The notes: generated by a model not told the origin, from the letters alone. A DNA stretch of 64,000 nucleotides from Atherinomorus stipes (GCA_023101725.1 JALJCO010003008.1:310001-374000), one strand, 5' to 3'; positions 1 through 12,182 are shown, counted from the first letter of the stretch. Program-made: numbers and translations.

Positions 1-117
1 TGGAGGAGAGAAGGGGAGAGGGACGTCTTGGCAGGGAAGCGGAACGAGTACAAAAACAGGACAACAGGAATGAGAAGGAGAAAGTGAGGATGGATGTCTG
101 TGTGTGGGAGCGCAGAC
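1..117. other. Window edge, no feature seen
   Basis: Purine-rich sequence with AGGAGA-like runs. I see no gene, element end or regulatory motif before the first transposon. Confidence 0.5.
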
Positions 118-125
118 AGGCAGAA

Positions 126-517
126 TAGGGCTGCACAATTCTGGGGAAAAATGTGAATCCCAATTTTTTTGCTTAAAATTAAGATCACGATTCTCTGACA
201 CGATTTTTTTTCCCCCAAATTTTTTTATTGCACAAATAAACTTTCACAAAACTAACTATTCAAAAGGTTTGCACAAGAGTTTGTTGGAGCATTTCTTTGG
301 CAGATGCATAGGTGAAGTTCTTTACCATTGGTTAGGGAGTGGGGAGGCAACAGCAGTGTTGCATTTGAGGGCGCTTGAAAAAATCTGGGAAGAATGGAAA
401 CGTATTGGTGATGAGCTCAGGATTAAAAATGCTTCAGAATTGTTGTGGGTAGAAATGAGATCACATGTATGTGTGAATTGAGATCACGATCTTTTAACGA
501 TTAATTGTGCAGCCCTA
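126..517. mobile_element. hAT-type MITE with perfect 8-bp TSD
   Basis: A 392-bp non-autonomous DNA transposon. Its ends are perfect 15-bp inverted repeats, TAGGGCTGCACAATT on the left and the exact reverse complement on the right. It is flanked by identical 8-bp duplications AGGCAGAA at 118-125 and 518-525, the TSD length of hAT transposases. Subterminal GATCACGATT-like motifs occur near both ends. The 125-codon open frame overlapping it has no transposase motif and is chance. It must have been mobilised in trans. The perfect TSD suggests a fairly recent insertion. Confidence 0.93.
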
Positions 518-525
518 AGGCAGAA

Positions 526-2061
526 CATGAAAACAGAGAACGAGAGGCGACATCAACACAACCACACACACAGGAGAAGAAAGAAATGAAAAACAAAGAC
601 ATGCCAGGGGGAAAAAAAATGCTTCTCAACTGGCAGTCGTCTTGGACCTGCAGTTTTGTTACAGCATGTTCAACGACAGCAAATTTTCTTGCAAGTGTGT
701 ATTTGCATGACTTACTTTCAGTTTATCGACTACTCTGACAGAACTCGTCAGACCCAAACTCACTCTGTTAGTTCATTCGTTAAATGTGGGTGAGTGTTTA
801 CAGTAATATCTGAATCCACGCTTCCTGTCTGGTACTTGAATGTTTCCTGCTTTCCATCTTCGCCAGCCATCATTCTGAACTCCAAGTTTTCAAGCTTTGG
901 CTTGAAACCTGATTCTATACCTTTTAATTATAAATTTATCAGTTTCTTTATGAATGAGGGTAAACTGTAGTGGGGTCTTCGATGGGTTTTATTGATTAAC
1001 TCATTGACTGCCAGACCTTTTCCGAGCAGAGTGCTCCATCTTACCAGGATTTTTAAGCATTTGCACTGATTTTTGGAGAGCCACAGAATATTGTGTACTA
1101 TGCCTATGCAAACACTGAATGTACCAAAGGAAAGCTTAGACTCTCTTCTTTTATCAGAAAAAAACATTTGTTTCTTTTTCCATTCTTTAGTAATCTGCAG
1201 TAGAACATGGGTTAGTTGCATCAAAAATGCCTGCTTTTGACCAAAAAGGTGAGAAAACAAGTATTTTATGCTGCCATGCACGTCGCGTGAAAAAGGGTCT
1301 TTGTTGCAAATATTCTTTTTACTTTAGTAACATCTTCATCATCTGAACAGCTGTTTACTTCTATGAAACAACAAAAACAACACTGAGAAAAAGAGTTTTG
1401 GTGGCAAAATAATTATTCACTATCTAAATAAGCCACAAGTTTGTTTCACAACATAACATTTGACAGAAACGTCTGTCTTTCTATCCCTCCCTCCCTCCTT
1501 CTACCCATCCACTTCCAGCATTAATATTACCAGCCACAATAATAAAAGATTATTCTTGCAATGACATGCAACGTCATATTTAAGATTTCACAACAACAGG
1601 GGTGGTTGACAATACTGATTAATCTATGCATTGCAATATTTCCCTGCGCAATTCATTACTGTTTTTGCAAATCCTCTGAATCGATTCACCTCTTTACCTG
1701 TGAAAACCCTCATTTCCAAAACAAATTACAAGTGTTCAGATCAATTGAATTGAAATTGATATTGAATCGCAACCCAAAGACTCAAAATCTAACTGAACCG
1801 TGAGGTTCTCAACAATACGGAGCCCTACACAGCCACTTTGGAAAAAATATTCAAAATGACATTCAAATTTGGTTTACTTTCAAAGGGGATGACTAAAAAA
1901 TGCTGCCATTTTTTTAATGCTTTTAAGGACAAAAAAGAAAAAAAAAATAAATAAAATTGGAAATTAAGTTTGGTGTGAAAAAAAAACAGTTTTTTAGCAA
2001 TATTGTCTAAACCTATGATAAACAAATTCTAAATCAATGTTACGAGTTAAAACTTGTTGTC
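526..2061. other. Non-coding stretch, nothing firm
   Basis: Unique AT-rich sequence. It has a pyrimidine tract (CCCTCCCTCC) near 1488 and A/T runs at 1908-1990. Around 1690-1835, repeated GAATTGAA and GATATTGAATCG motifs end in GGAGCCCTAC, which resembles the right end of a decayed hAT element, but I could not find a partner end or TSD. The open frames here are short and featureless. Confidence 0.45.
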
Positions 2062-2064
2062 TTA

Positions 2065-2594
2065 GGGGCCATTCACACGAGGACGACTGTGGATAAAAAT
2101 GACAAGTATTTAATCGGAAGTGCCTTTCGTTCACATGGCAACCGCGTTATTCTGCGGTGAAGACGCAAAAATCTGAAGACTCATTCCAAAGCAGAATTCC
2201 TGAAGACGCGGCGCTGTTGCGTTTTCGTCTGCACGGCCAAAAACACAAAATCGATGGTGGACCTGCTCACGCCATGACCATATCGCATGCGCGTTGACAC
2301 ACACAAATAAGAAAAGCAACCATGTCGGATTACTAGGCCGTCTCATTTTAGAAACAATTAAATGGCTTTGAAGCAGGTAGTGTTTACTTACAGTCTTTGC
2401 TTCAGACCCCGAAATGGGACATACTTTACGTAAACCCAGCGGATCTAAGGTAGATTTTACGCATGCGCGCGGACATGGTCACTCTTGCGTCCTCGTAACT
2501 TCATGATGATGCTCGTGTAAACGTGGATAAAAAGATAAAGACGTGACGCTGCTTTTGCGTCTTCTCTTCTGATCGTTGCCGTGTGAACGTAGCC
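2065..2594. mobile_element. MITE, TTA-flanked (PIF/Harbinger-like)
   Basis: A 530-bp element with imperfect inverted ends, left GGGGCCATTCACACGAGGAC and right (reverse complement) GGCTACGTTCACACGGCAAC. Both sides carry TTA (2062-2064 and 2595-2597), matching the 3-bp TWA target of PIF/Harbinger elements. The interior is CpG-rich with GCATGCGCG motifs and has no transposase. The superfamily is inferred from TSD and TIR style. A hAT or other origin with an eroded TSD is possible. Confidence 0.7.
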
Positions 2595-2611
2595 TTAGTT
2601 CTCAGAAGCTT

Positions 2612-2672
2612 AGATTTTCCCTTTATTTTTTCTCCATAGGGATCAATAAAGGTCTTTTCTATTCCAATTCAT
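2612..2672 (+). repeat. LINE 3'-tail fragment
   Basis: The segment contains TTTCCCTTTATT and GGGATCAATAAAGGTC followed by TTCTATTCC. A 'gggatcaataaag + tctatt' ending is a widespread teleost LINE 3' tail. Only the tail is present, as expected from a heavily 5'-truncated insertion. Confidence 0.5.
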
Positions 2673-2674
2673 GT

Positions 2675-4602
2675 TTATCTTTTTGCATTAAACACTGAGG
2701 GGGTTGAGAAATTAAACTGTCAACATACAGTATGCAGCTTTTTCTTAGCAAATGTTCAAATGTTGGCATTTTGATCGAACCAAAATGGAAAGAGAGGTTG
2801 ACAAGATAAGCCTATGAATCTTCACCAGATCCAAGCCTCCATTAAAATGTTATTAGCAGAAATGTCACATTTCCATCATGTTTTCGATGACTCTTTGATG
2901 ACTCCCCACACTTTTGAGTTCCTGAAAAAAAAAAATGTTTTTTTCAGATCTGGATGGAGACTAGAGCAGTCCCACTTTGTGAGCACAACGCTATCAGCAA
3001 GCTAATGAGCATGCTCCCAGGGGCACGTGCCTTCACTGTGTGCACAAACGTGTCATAAAAGGAGGGAATTTATTCCTCAGCAAAGAAAAAAAAGAATGAG
3101 AAAGAAATGGTGCTCTGTGGCATGAGCAATTCTTCCAAATATTTTTCAAGGCTTCAGCTCTTGCATCCATCACTCCATCTCCCCTGGCGCTCCAGACAAA
3201 CCACAGCAGAGAAAATGAGACCTTCACAGGCTAAGAGGCTCATCTATTATACTGCAGCCAAACATGGCTGCTGGGAGTTTTAACTCTGCTCCTCTTCACA
3301 TAACAGGCTTCCTGATAATCAGCAGTCTGTTCAGACAACCTTTAAGATGCGACTTGTCAGGATGCTCGGAGTGTTTATGTGATTTATGTGTTCTAATTAA
3401 AGGAGTTTTCAGGGAGTTTGCTTCCAGGAGTCGACACCTGATGTGGCACAGAGACGAGGTGGAAGCAGACAAGAGGACTCGGATGAAGGCTGATCATTTT
3501 CACAATCGGCTTCATTTCATCCTGGCATCCACTGCTTGCGTGAGCCCTCTGAAGATCAGAGATACACCTGGGACATTGATTTGTCAGCTTTTGATCAACG
3601 TAACTTTACTCTGTGGGGATACAAATACATTCAGGCCTTTTTTCTTTGGCTTGGGAAGCAGTTCTAAAACACTCCAGCTCACGTGGATTGAAACAGACAG
3701 CACGAACACACGTGAAATTTTTAAGCTTAAGAAATCGTGAGACAGAAAGGGAAATGCAATAACAGCATGCAGACAGTGACCTCAGAATCAATTCAGACAA
3801 AGGGCTTTCCACAATCAATAATATGCAACAAACTGTATCATACCCTTCAGAAAAGAGCCGGACACTGACTGGATGGTATATAATTGACCCTGAAAACTTC
3901 ACTCTGGCATTGTTGATTTGTGCATTACAAGACAATCAGCTGGAGCATAAGGAAGGAAAATGTTAAAAACGTTCACCTTCGATATTCATGTCTCATCTGT
4001 GAACATCACCAGAAAACACACCGCAAAGCCTTTCCACCTTCCAGACCGCAGACAGTTAACCAGCTGCCCCCACACTTCTGGAAATCTGTTTTTAAGTCTT
4101 TTTTATTTCTTATCAAAGTGTCTGCTGTGACTGGAGGGACCCTGTTAACCTAACCTGCACTGTAGAGTGGCACAAAAAGATAAAAAGTACAAGCTCCTTT
4201 AACCTTTTATCGGACATTTGCAGGAATACTTGGAAATTTCAAATCTTTGTCATAGAAAAGAGTGTTTTTGTGAGACTGGAGGATATTACGCGTCTTTAAA
4301 ACCTGGTTACTTGGTTCTAAAATAACCGTTCTAAAGTTGTAAGTGTTCAGCACGAACAGTTTTCTTTCATTTTTGTATAATATTCTCAAATGACATTATC
4401 TGGAACAAAGTGTGATTCTTGATGATTGGTGGGGAGTATTTTGTGGTTCTACAACTGGATGAAGTAATCAGAGGCATTTTGTATGACCAATGAAGTAACC
4501 AAATATGTTTTTTTTTGCTAATAAAAGGGTTAACAAAAAACTTCATATTCACACTTTTAATCTTTAAAATGACAGACACAATCAAGTGCACACTTTTCAT
4601 CT
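2675..4602. other. Non-coding stretch, no element recognised
   Basis: Mostly unique sequence. A 158-codon open frame at 3264-3740 (+) has no recognisable domain, no signal peptide and no convincing splice or promoter context, so I do not call it a gene. No TIR or TSD pair was found. Confidence 0.45.
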
Positions 4603-4610
4603 GACATATC

Positions 4611-4799
4611 TAGGGGTGCAACGATTCAGTTAACGATTCGATTCATATCACGATTCATGGTTTCTGATTCGATTCATGAATGATATCGATTCATGTAGAA
4701 CGGTACGATCCGATTCAATTCAGTGACTTGAAATTAAATCAGAAACCATGAATCATGATATGAATCAAATTGTTGTTCAACCAAATCGTTACACCCCTA
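4611..4799. mobile_element. Palindromic hAT-type MITE, perfect 8-bp TSD
   Basis: A 189-bp foldback element. The ends read TAGGGGTGCAACGATT and, reverse-complemented, TAGGGGTGTAACGATT. GACATATC is duplicated exactly at 4603-4610 and 4800-4807. The inverted arms run well past the tips: the motif ATTCATGGTTTCTGATT occurs in the left arm and its reverse complement in the right arm. Transcribed RNA would fold into a long imperfect hairpin. There is no coding capacity. Confidence 0.94.
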
Positions 4800-4807
4800 G
4801 ACATATC

Positions 4808-6552
4808 CCTGTCTATCCGTTTACATGGAAGGGTTAAAATTAATTCAAATGTCCTTTAAAAACCCTTTGAACCTGAGAGGGACGACGGGGATAAAAAATG
4901 CATTAATGACAGAGATTATTGCAATGTGGCACATCAAATTAAACTGCAGAAGCTAGGCTACAAGCCAGCACAAACCTTTTTACAGTGTACAAAACACAAC
5001 TTAAGTTGTGTCCAAATGAAGTAATAAATGTAAAATGTAATCACATAGGATAATAGCAACCTACTTACAAAATTTCTGTCTCCACACCCACAACCCGGCA
5101 TCCGACCAGCACAAAAGACATATGAAATGAAAGCAGAGAATCCAAACATGTGCTCCACAGTCCTCTACACCAAAGCCTTACAGAGATAGAAGCCAATAAG
5201 CAGCAACAGCAGAAACCGCTTAGCCAGAAACTAGTTTTAAATATTTCTTTGGCTTTGCTGTTTCTCTGTGAAAACTATTTTTTTACTGGTAAATCCACAC
5301 CTGGTTGTTTGAAAATAATCTCTGGGGCAACACATGAAACACTTTCAGTTTAGCCAAAGATCTTTAGGACTCAGAAGAAGAAGAAGGCTCCTGCTGGCTC
5401 TGATTGGTTGAAAGTACTGTCAATCTTTCCCGCAGGGGTCTAGATACATTCTACTGGCTCTAGCAAATTGATTGATGCTTTACTTTAGAAGGGGAGGTCT
5501 TTGCAGAAACAACGTCAACATATTGTACTTTGGATTGAAAGAGATTAATAGCTTCTAAAAAATCATTTCAGGAGTTGCTGATGCTAAAAGTGTGTTTTTC
5601 TTTTAAGGCGAGGTTTGAAATTTTGCTGTACCACCTTCATTTACTCTTCACCAGTAACAAATATACTTATATTTACACATCTCCATAAATCTCACAAGTG
5701 TTTTCTTTAACTTGACACCAAATTTACTCAAATAGGCCTTGTAGTTGCAGAGATACACTCATTTTAATTGAAGTATGCAATTTCAAGAAAAGTGGGCTTA
5801 GGGTTCATTAAGGCCCAAACTTTAAATGACTAAAACATCAGCAGAACTATGCCAGAGCACAGACCCATGAGCAATTCCATATTTCAGAAGGATAATCAAT
5901 ATTCAGTCTCAAAGAACAACTGGGTCATGGGATTGGATAGCTATATGAATGATGATGTCATGTATATTTTGACCTTATTGGTCGTCTGCTGATGAAGCTG
6001 CAACAGTGACTTTAATGTCTGTCCTTTGTCAGCTCCCCTCCTCTGCTGCCTCATTTTCTTCTCTCTGCTTCCTTAATTTCCTCCGAGCGCTGCAATTCAT
6101 TTCGGAAATCACTTTTCTGACTGAGCCAGTCGTGCAGCTCAACAAGCTTCTCTGCAGTTGTCAGGTCTATAATACAAAAAACTTTTGATTGACAGCAGCT
6201 AAGTTGCATGCAAATGAGGGATTTTACTTCTCATCAGCAGGTTTTTGGAGGAAATGTTCAGTTTTCTGGATGGGAAATTTATAAATTAAAAAAAAAAAAA
6301 ACTCAGAAGACATCTGTGAGGGTGAAGCGTCAAGCCTTTTTCTCTAAAAATAAAACTGCTGAATGGTGCTTTTTTTTTCTTTAATTGACAGGTTCACTAA
6401 GGATACAGATTTTCAGTTATTGGTAAATTTCAAAGAGTAAAGTGATTTTCTGTAACAAACGCTATAAAAATCCATTCTATTCCATTCACCAGTAACTTAA
6501 ACAGTATCAACTTCATAGTTTTGCTCATTTTCAAGATTTTACTACAATCAGT
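4808..6552. other. Non-coding stretch, no element recognised
   Basis: Unique AT-rich sequence with a short (GAA)n run near 5380 and an A run at 6289-6301. The open frames are all under 70 codons and featureless. Confidence 0.45.
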
Positions 6553-7400
6553 TTACAGTTGGGCTCCACAATATATTGCAAATTTACCCTCATTGCAATA
6601 TAAGCCCACGCATCACTAAGGCTGTAGTGCGCACCCACTGTGCGTGCCCCCCCCGCTCCACGAGGAAGCCCTGCGGGGCGGCTTCGCCAGCTTTCCTCCT
6701 GGTTATTTAGCCAGACAGACGTGCGTACCACGTGCTTGCACTCTGATCACTTTTCCTTGGTTATTGTGCATCTACTGGTGAATTAACCTACAGCCTATAA
6801 ACGTGTCATCATCCATAGTGTCACGTAGTGTAAAGTGAGATTCTCTCAGCTGATGGCTTGGTGTCGCAGGTTAGGATGTAACACTGATGTTTCAGAGTAA
6901 AATGTGATTCATAGTCTTATTTTTAAAATCGGCCTGATCGACTTTGCTTCTCATCGACTTACTTCCATCCATTCTGCTCTGGATGGACGCGATTTCAAAG
7001 CAGCAGAATACAGGACAGAGCAGTTTCCCCACGATTATTTGCCTGTGTGTTCGGTGATCTAACCCAATGTTTCTTATGGTCCATCTATGGTGTGGACCAC
7101 CATCTGTCAGTTAGTACTGTTCTGAATTATGTATTATTTATTGGCTTTTTTTTTATTATTTAAACTAGTGCCATGTCTTTGCCTTAAATATGTTTAAAAG
7201 CATGAAAGCATTCAAGTTTTTAAATTATAGCAGCATAAATTGGCTATATTTCATTGTTTTATACACTGTATTGGTGTTAAATTTGTCTAAAATGATAAAA
7301 ACAGAATTCTCAAAAATTAAATATGGAAAAACACCGAAAATGGGAAAAATTGAAATGGAATAAAAAAAATAAAAATAAAACGGATTTCATAGGGCTCTAC
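6553..7400. mobile_element. Possible decayed hAT-like element
   Basis: The left edge reads GGGCTCCACAATATATTGCA followed by CCCTCATTGCAATATAA, close to the GGGCTGCACRATAT starts of hAT elements. A GC-rich patch (6640-6700) follows, then AT-rich sequence ending near ATAGGGCTCTAC at 7391-7402. The right TIR and TSD could not be established, so the extent is a guess and more than one element may be involved. Confidence 0.3.
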
Positions 7401-7877
7401 TTAACTGCAATACCTAAGAGTCTATGTTCGCATGTATCTTAAAAGGGAGCGATATGATGTTCCTGTTGCAGCTGTACGTTCTGGAGCTGGATGTCAATGG
7501 CCAACCAAATGGACTTTTCTCATGAAATTTTGTTTGTTTCCTGTTGTCTCAATAGGCTACTGACATGCAGTGTCTTTCAGAAACCAGGTTATCTAACTGT
7601 ATGTTCAGACCAAAAGCAACAAACAGGACAGCTTCCAAAGTGGCACTTTTTCTTTTTTTTTTGCCAGTATTTTGTGCTTACACCAGCTGATTTCATCAGT
7701 ATAACCCCATCTTGACACTCGCAGGTTTTGCACAGGACAGTGTATGTTTAGAAAGACCTTATAATGAATTTCTCTTTGCACCAAAACAGATTAAATGTCA
7801 GATTTTTTTTTATTTTCTATTGATTCCTTCTCCGCAGGCAGCAGGAAGTTTGTCTACTGTGAGCCAGCTGTTTGCAA

Positions 7878-8101
7878 CACACACAGACAGACACACATAC
7901 ACACACACAGCTGGAGGGCAGGCGGTGTGTTGTGTTACTGATCAATAAAAGAGGAAGAGAAGCTTCATAGAGACACAGAGGTCACCTGTGTGTGTGTGTG
8001 TGTGTGTGTTTGGCAGGTGGCCATGTTGAAAGGTGTTGATACCAGCTGAGCCAGATAGAGAAGAGTGAGTTCAGAATTATGCTCGCTCACACACACACAC
8101 A
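7878..8101. repeat. CA/TG microsatellite cluster
   Basis: Three dinucleotide tracts lie close together: an interrupted (CA)n at 7878-7910, a clean (TG)n at 7987-8009 and a short (CA)n at 8090-8101. TG/CA tracts are the commonest fish microsatellites. Confidence 0.9.
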
Positions 8102-8177
8102 AATAAGAGTCTGATTATAGGAATAAATCGAAACCATTACTCTGTCCACTTTGTATTCTTATCTTTATTCTGAGAAA

Positions 8178-8196
8178 CCCCCCCCCCCCCCCCCCC
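8178..8196. repeat. Poly-C tract (19 C)
   Basis: An uninterrupted run of 19 C followed by AAACACAC. The complementary G run could form quadruplex structure, and the length is likely polymorphic or unreliable in assembly. Confidence 0.95.
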
Positions 8197-8379
8197 AAAC
8201 ACACTTAATTAAGTTTGAAACCTGGGTGATTCAAATTTGGATAGATTTATATTACAATGGGAGATAAGGAGTGAAATAACCCTTGTGCTTCCTGTAATAT
8301 CATTCATCATTCATACAAGATTTAAGTGAAATGACAGGATGTAGTCAGTATAATCCCTCTAAAACATGCATTCCTATTT

Positions 8380-8580
8380 CATTAATCTAACGGGATCTCA
8401 ATCCATCTCTGGATGAGCACCCCAATTATATTTCCATGACAGTTGCAACAGTAATCTTAGCAGGTCAGGAATATTAATAACGCATCAGGTTTGAGCTGCA
8501 TGCAGATGCATTTAGAGACAGGCACGCAGCAGACTACCATAAACTGTTTTATTACCACCCACTACATGGTGAATGGATGC
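8380..8580. other. Candidate conserved non-coding element
   Basis: A high-complexity, repeat-free block with several homeodomain-like cores (ATTAAT, CCAATTA, ATTAATAACGC) and GCATGCAGATGCAT. It has no useful open frame. The look is typical of vertebrate enhancers near developmental genes, but conservation cannot be tested here. Confidence 0.2.
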
Positions 8581-8946
8581 ACGAAAGCTGAACACTGGAA
8601 CCAACTGATTGCAGGAGTGAGTTGAGCAAGTTCTCGTTCATGCCTGTCCACCATGCTGTAGTATGAAAACTCTGACCACCTGCTTCCGACATCAGTTCAT
8701 GAACTCAGTGTTAAGCATATTTAGTTGGCATGACAACCGCTATGACATCCGAATTAAGTTATGATGATCGTTGATGCAAATGACCTCACTGGTGGCATTT
8801 AGGCAGCGGCGTTGCATAGCTGATGTCTGAACGGGGCTTTACAGACATTAGAGGTCGCAGACAAATGGCCCAGATCAGGACTCGCAGATCCATTTGTGGA
8901 AACTCTTCAAAAAAAATTATTTGTGAACATTTGCCATGCTAGACAT

Positions 8947-9337
8947 CAGGGATGTAACGACTACCGATAAAATGATTAACAGTGATAAAGTTCCCAACGA
9001 TTAGTAATACTGTTTAAAATTTCAGTTATTAAAACCGTGACTAATTACTGCACTTTCAAAAACTCACTGTGATGCTGCTTATTGCCTGGAAAAGCAGCAT
9101 CAGTCCCAGTTTGCATTATTTATAAAAACATGGTGGAAAGTTTTAAAGGCACCTACGTGGTCAGTGCTTTGGAGATTTTTCCCCTTTAAAAAGTACAAAG
9201 AAAGTAGGCATCTAGACCCATTTTGGATATTCTTAAAGATGCTGGTGAGGCATTTCAATAATACCGTGATTATAATAACCGTGATCATTTTGGTCACAAT
9301 AACCATGATATGAAATTTTCATATCATTACATCCCTA
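8947..9337 (+). mobile_element. hAT-type MITE, copy 1 of inverted pair
   Basis: A 391-bp element with ends AGGGATGTAACGA and (reverse complement of right end) TAGGGATGTAATGA. The 8-bp duplication CTAGACAT is exact at 8939-8946 and 9338-9345. The interior contains AAGCAGCATCAGTCCCAGTT, CCCTTTAAAAAG and CCATTTTGGATATT, all shared in reverse complement with the element at 9537-9923. It has no transposase. Orientation is arbitrary and set relative to its partner. Confidence 0.93.
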
Positions 9338-9536
9338 CTAGACATTTTAGAGCAGTCTGCAGAAGAAAAGTAGGTAAGTGAGTAGCTTCAACCAATGAGA
9401 GGACAACAACAGAGTGAGGGAAAACGACAGGTAAACAAGACGTAGTGCAGAAGATAACGTCTGCTGAGGAATATTGAGCAGAATTTGGTTAAATGCTGGC
9501 GAGTGAATCCTTCCCTCTTATGATGCATCCAGAGAG

Positions 9537-9923
9537 TAGGGATGTAACGATATGAAAATTTCAGATCACGGTTATTGTGACGAAAATGATCACGGTTATC
9601 ATTATTATCACGGTATTATTGAAATCCCATCATAAAAATATCCAAAATGGATCTAGATGTCTATTTAGTCCTTTTTAAAGGGGGAAAATCTTGAGAGCAC
9701 TGTCCATGTAGGTGCCTTTGTTGCCTTTTGCCATGTTTTCATAACTTAAACCTTGCAAACTGGGACTGATGCTGCTTTTCCAGCAATGAGCAACATGACA
9801 GAGTTTTTTTAAAGTGCATTAATCAATCACGGTTTTGACGATAATTAAAGTTTGAAACTGTGTTACTTATCATTGAGAATTTTATCACGGCTAACCATTA
9901 TACCAGTAATGGTTACATCCCTA
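9537..9923 (-). mobile_element. hAT-type MITE, copy 2 of inverted pair
   Basis: A 387-bp element of the same family as 8947-9337, inserted in the opposite orientation about 200 bp away. The ends are TAGGGATGTAACGA on both sides in inverted form, with the right end mutated to TAACCATTAC internally. The 8-bp duplication CCAGAGAG is exact at 9529-9536 and 9924-9931 and differs from that of copy 1, so the two are independent insertions and not a duplication or inversion of the locus. Confidence 0.93.
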
Positions 9924-9931
9924 CCAGAGAG

Positions 9932-10529
9932 CATTATCAATCATGACAGACTGGAGAGAGAAATGGAGAGGAAGACATTAGGATACAATAAAGATAAGTT
10001 GGGTATGAAAAATGTTGCAGTGTCCTGAAGTTATCCTCTGCTGCAGTTCTTTCATGCAGTGCAAATCCACCCATAAGTATCAGACCATCAATGACCCCCA
10101 ACTTCAATGAATCAGCCATGCTGCAAGCAAATAAACAGCCAGAATAGGAAACTTAATTTCAGATAATTAGCTGTTTTTAATTTACAGCAATAAAACAATC
10201 TCAAGATTTTACACATAAAAGAAACAGAAATTTCTTTAGAGCAAGCACTTGGCAACAATGGAAAGAAAAACCATCAATTAACAGCAAGGCCCCTGAGACC
10301 ATTACAATTACATGTTATCTAATGAGAAATACATTCTTCAGGTAAACAATGAGTTCTTGTATTATTAATCATATGCTAATGACTGTTGTCAGTTGGTTTA
10401 TTGAGTAACTCAGCACTAATAATGTTTGGTGAACCCAATTTAAACTCAAAGAGGGAGCCAAATACTCCTGAGCCATGCTTTGCTATGGCAACTGAAAACC
10501 AATTATAAAAGTATTTATTAATGATGGAC
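9932..10529. other. Non-coding stretch, no element recognised
   Basis: Unique AT-rich sequence. The short open frames carry no motif. Confidence 0.45.
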
Positions 10530-10950
10530 CAATACATCAACCAGCCAATAAAACAGGCCAATGTTTGTGTCTACTTGTATCGGCCAATGCGAGGGCATAA
10601 TTTACAGACAGGTGTCTACAGGCAACTCTATGTTATTGGAGACAGTGTAGTCCACGAGCTCCGTTTCCAACAGTGAGTCCAGGTTGGTTCGGGACCTTTC
10701 GCATTCGTTTGCATTTTCACAGGCAAAAACCGGAACGGGTATCCTTTATATCCAACCCAGCCTACTTTTTTGGCACCCTGGCGTTAGGGTACCAACCATA
10801 CTGATCAGACTCCAAAGTGGTTTCATCACCAAACAGTGCTTATCATATATTGGTTAATTTTATTAGTCGATATCCGGTTGATATCAATATTCAGTTTTAA
10901 AGCCAAATTCAGCCAATACCAATATTAGCTAGATGACATTGTGCATCTCA
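10530..10950. mobile_element. Probable decayed hAT-like element with internal insertion
   Basis: The left part has ACCAATACAT, GCCAATAAAACAGGCCAATG and TATCGGCCAATG. The right part has GTCGATATCCGGTTGATATC, GCCAATACCAATATTAGC and ends near ATTGTGCATCTC. These resemble the ends of the GCCGATATC / GTGCATCCC hAT-like family seen intact at 20992-21774. Between them (about 10645-10800) lies a different block, from GAGCTCCGTTTCCAAC to GTTAGGGTACCAACC, that looks like a separate MITE. No TSD was readable. Confidence 0.4.
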
Positions 10951-11558
10951 AAATAAAACTACTAGAAAACTACCGTCTCATTTTGCCTTGTTGAAAGCAT
11001 GTCAATTTAGTCAGAGTACCATAGCACAACACAGGTCAAAGCTTTTCTTCCAGTTGAACATCATCATACCCTGTATACCTTCCAAGTGTGACTTTAGACA
11101 AGAACAGGACGTTGGACTGCTGCTATACTGTAAAATATGCATGTGAGCGTTAATGTATTATGCAGGAGTTGATTAGCATTCATGCATGATTCAGATGTTA
11201 CAAACACATGTGTGATAACCTAGGGTGAAAATAAATTAACACAGCAAGGAACCTGGGAGAAAAAAAATTGCTTATTCAGATGTGTAGAACTCAGATGAGT
11301 AGCTTCATAAATGAACAAAAGGAAAAGATCAGAAAATATGGAGATTAAAGCATCCAACATAGAAGTCAAAATTCTTCTTTGGCCAAGAACCACGGGACTA
11401 AAGAAGCACCAAGTTAATATGACTCACTTTCTTTATTCCGTGATTTTTATTTTCAGTTTTTGGTCTCTTTGCAAAACAAAATATTTTCTGCGGTTTTGTT
11501 AAAACACTCATTTTTTGAGTATTTGTCTTCAGAAAAAGAAAAAAATACTGCTTTGTAC
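10951..11558. other. Non-coding stretch, no element recognised
   Basis: Unique AT-rich sequence. Nothing supportable was seen. Confidence 0.4.
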
Positions 11559-11566
11559 ATTGACAC

Positions 11567-12070
11567 TAGGGCACAACAATAAAAAATTAATGGTTCAGTT
11601 CTATACTTCAGTACTTACTTGATCAGTACATAGCCTACTTCATTTTTTTTTCCATAGAAAAAGGAAATTTACATGCCTTTTTTGGCCTCTGTGCTTTAGT
11701 CCACAGCGCGCTTACCACCAGGGTCAGACTTAACATGAAAACCTAAAGTTCCAAATGCCAGATCTGAATGATGGTGGAGGAGCTTCTAATTGGGTTTAGT
11801 TGAGCAGGTTGCAACAAGGTAGCATCTCATAGTTTGTCTCACTAGTTTGAGCAAATGCATTTGGGGGGCGCTCAGTAGATCTACACGACAATGCAGCCTA
11901 GGCGGAGTAGTCGAACACAGATCCACTGAGCTTTCAAGACAGAACTCATCGTCAGAAGACGAGTTGATGAAATAAATTAAAAATTTTGTATTAGTCAATT
12001 AATGGGCCCACAGTTTAATCCACTCGGTATTAAACGATTCAATATGAAATCATGTATTGTTGGAGCCCTA
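11567..12070. mobile_element. hAT-like MITE with eroded TSD
   Basis: A 504-bp element. The left end is TAGGGCACAACAATA and the right end, reverse-complemented, is TAGGGCTCCAACAATAC. Flanking 8-mers ATTGACAC (11559-11566) and ACTAACAC (12071-12078) match at 6 of 8 positions. Subterminal motifs TTAATGGTTCAG and GTATTAAACGATTCAATA suggest the same general class. It is more diverged than the elements with perfect TSDs and so probably older. Confidence 0.65.
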
Positions 12071-12132
12071 ACTAACACAGAGGTACAGCAAAATTATTTT
12101 AATCTCAGCTGATTAAAACATTCTTCCCCCCC

Positions 12133-12182
12133 CTTCCTTCCTTCCTTCCTTCCTTCCTTCCTTCCTTCCTTCCTTCCTTCTC
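12133..12182. repeat. (TTCC)n microsatellite
   Basis: About 50 bp of perfect CTTC tetranucleotide repeat, preceded by a short C run. Such polypyrimidine tracts can adopt triplex (H-DNA) structure. Confidence 0.96.

Noticed and set aside
104..481. 125-codon open frame overlapping the first MITE
   Set aside because: It starts outside and ends inside a non-autonomous hAT element and shows no transposase motif.
3264..3740. 158-codon open frame, plus strand
   Set aside because: No recognisable domain, no promoter or splice signals, and a shorter open frame overlaps it on the other strand. The length is within chance for 64 kb.
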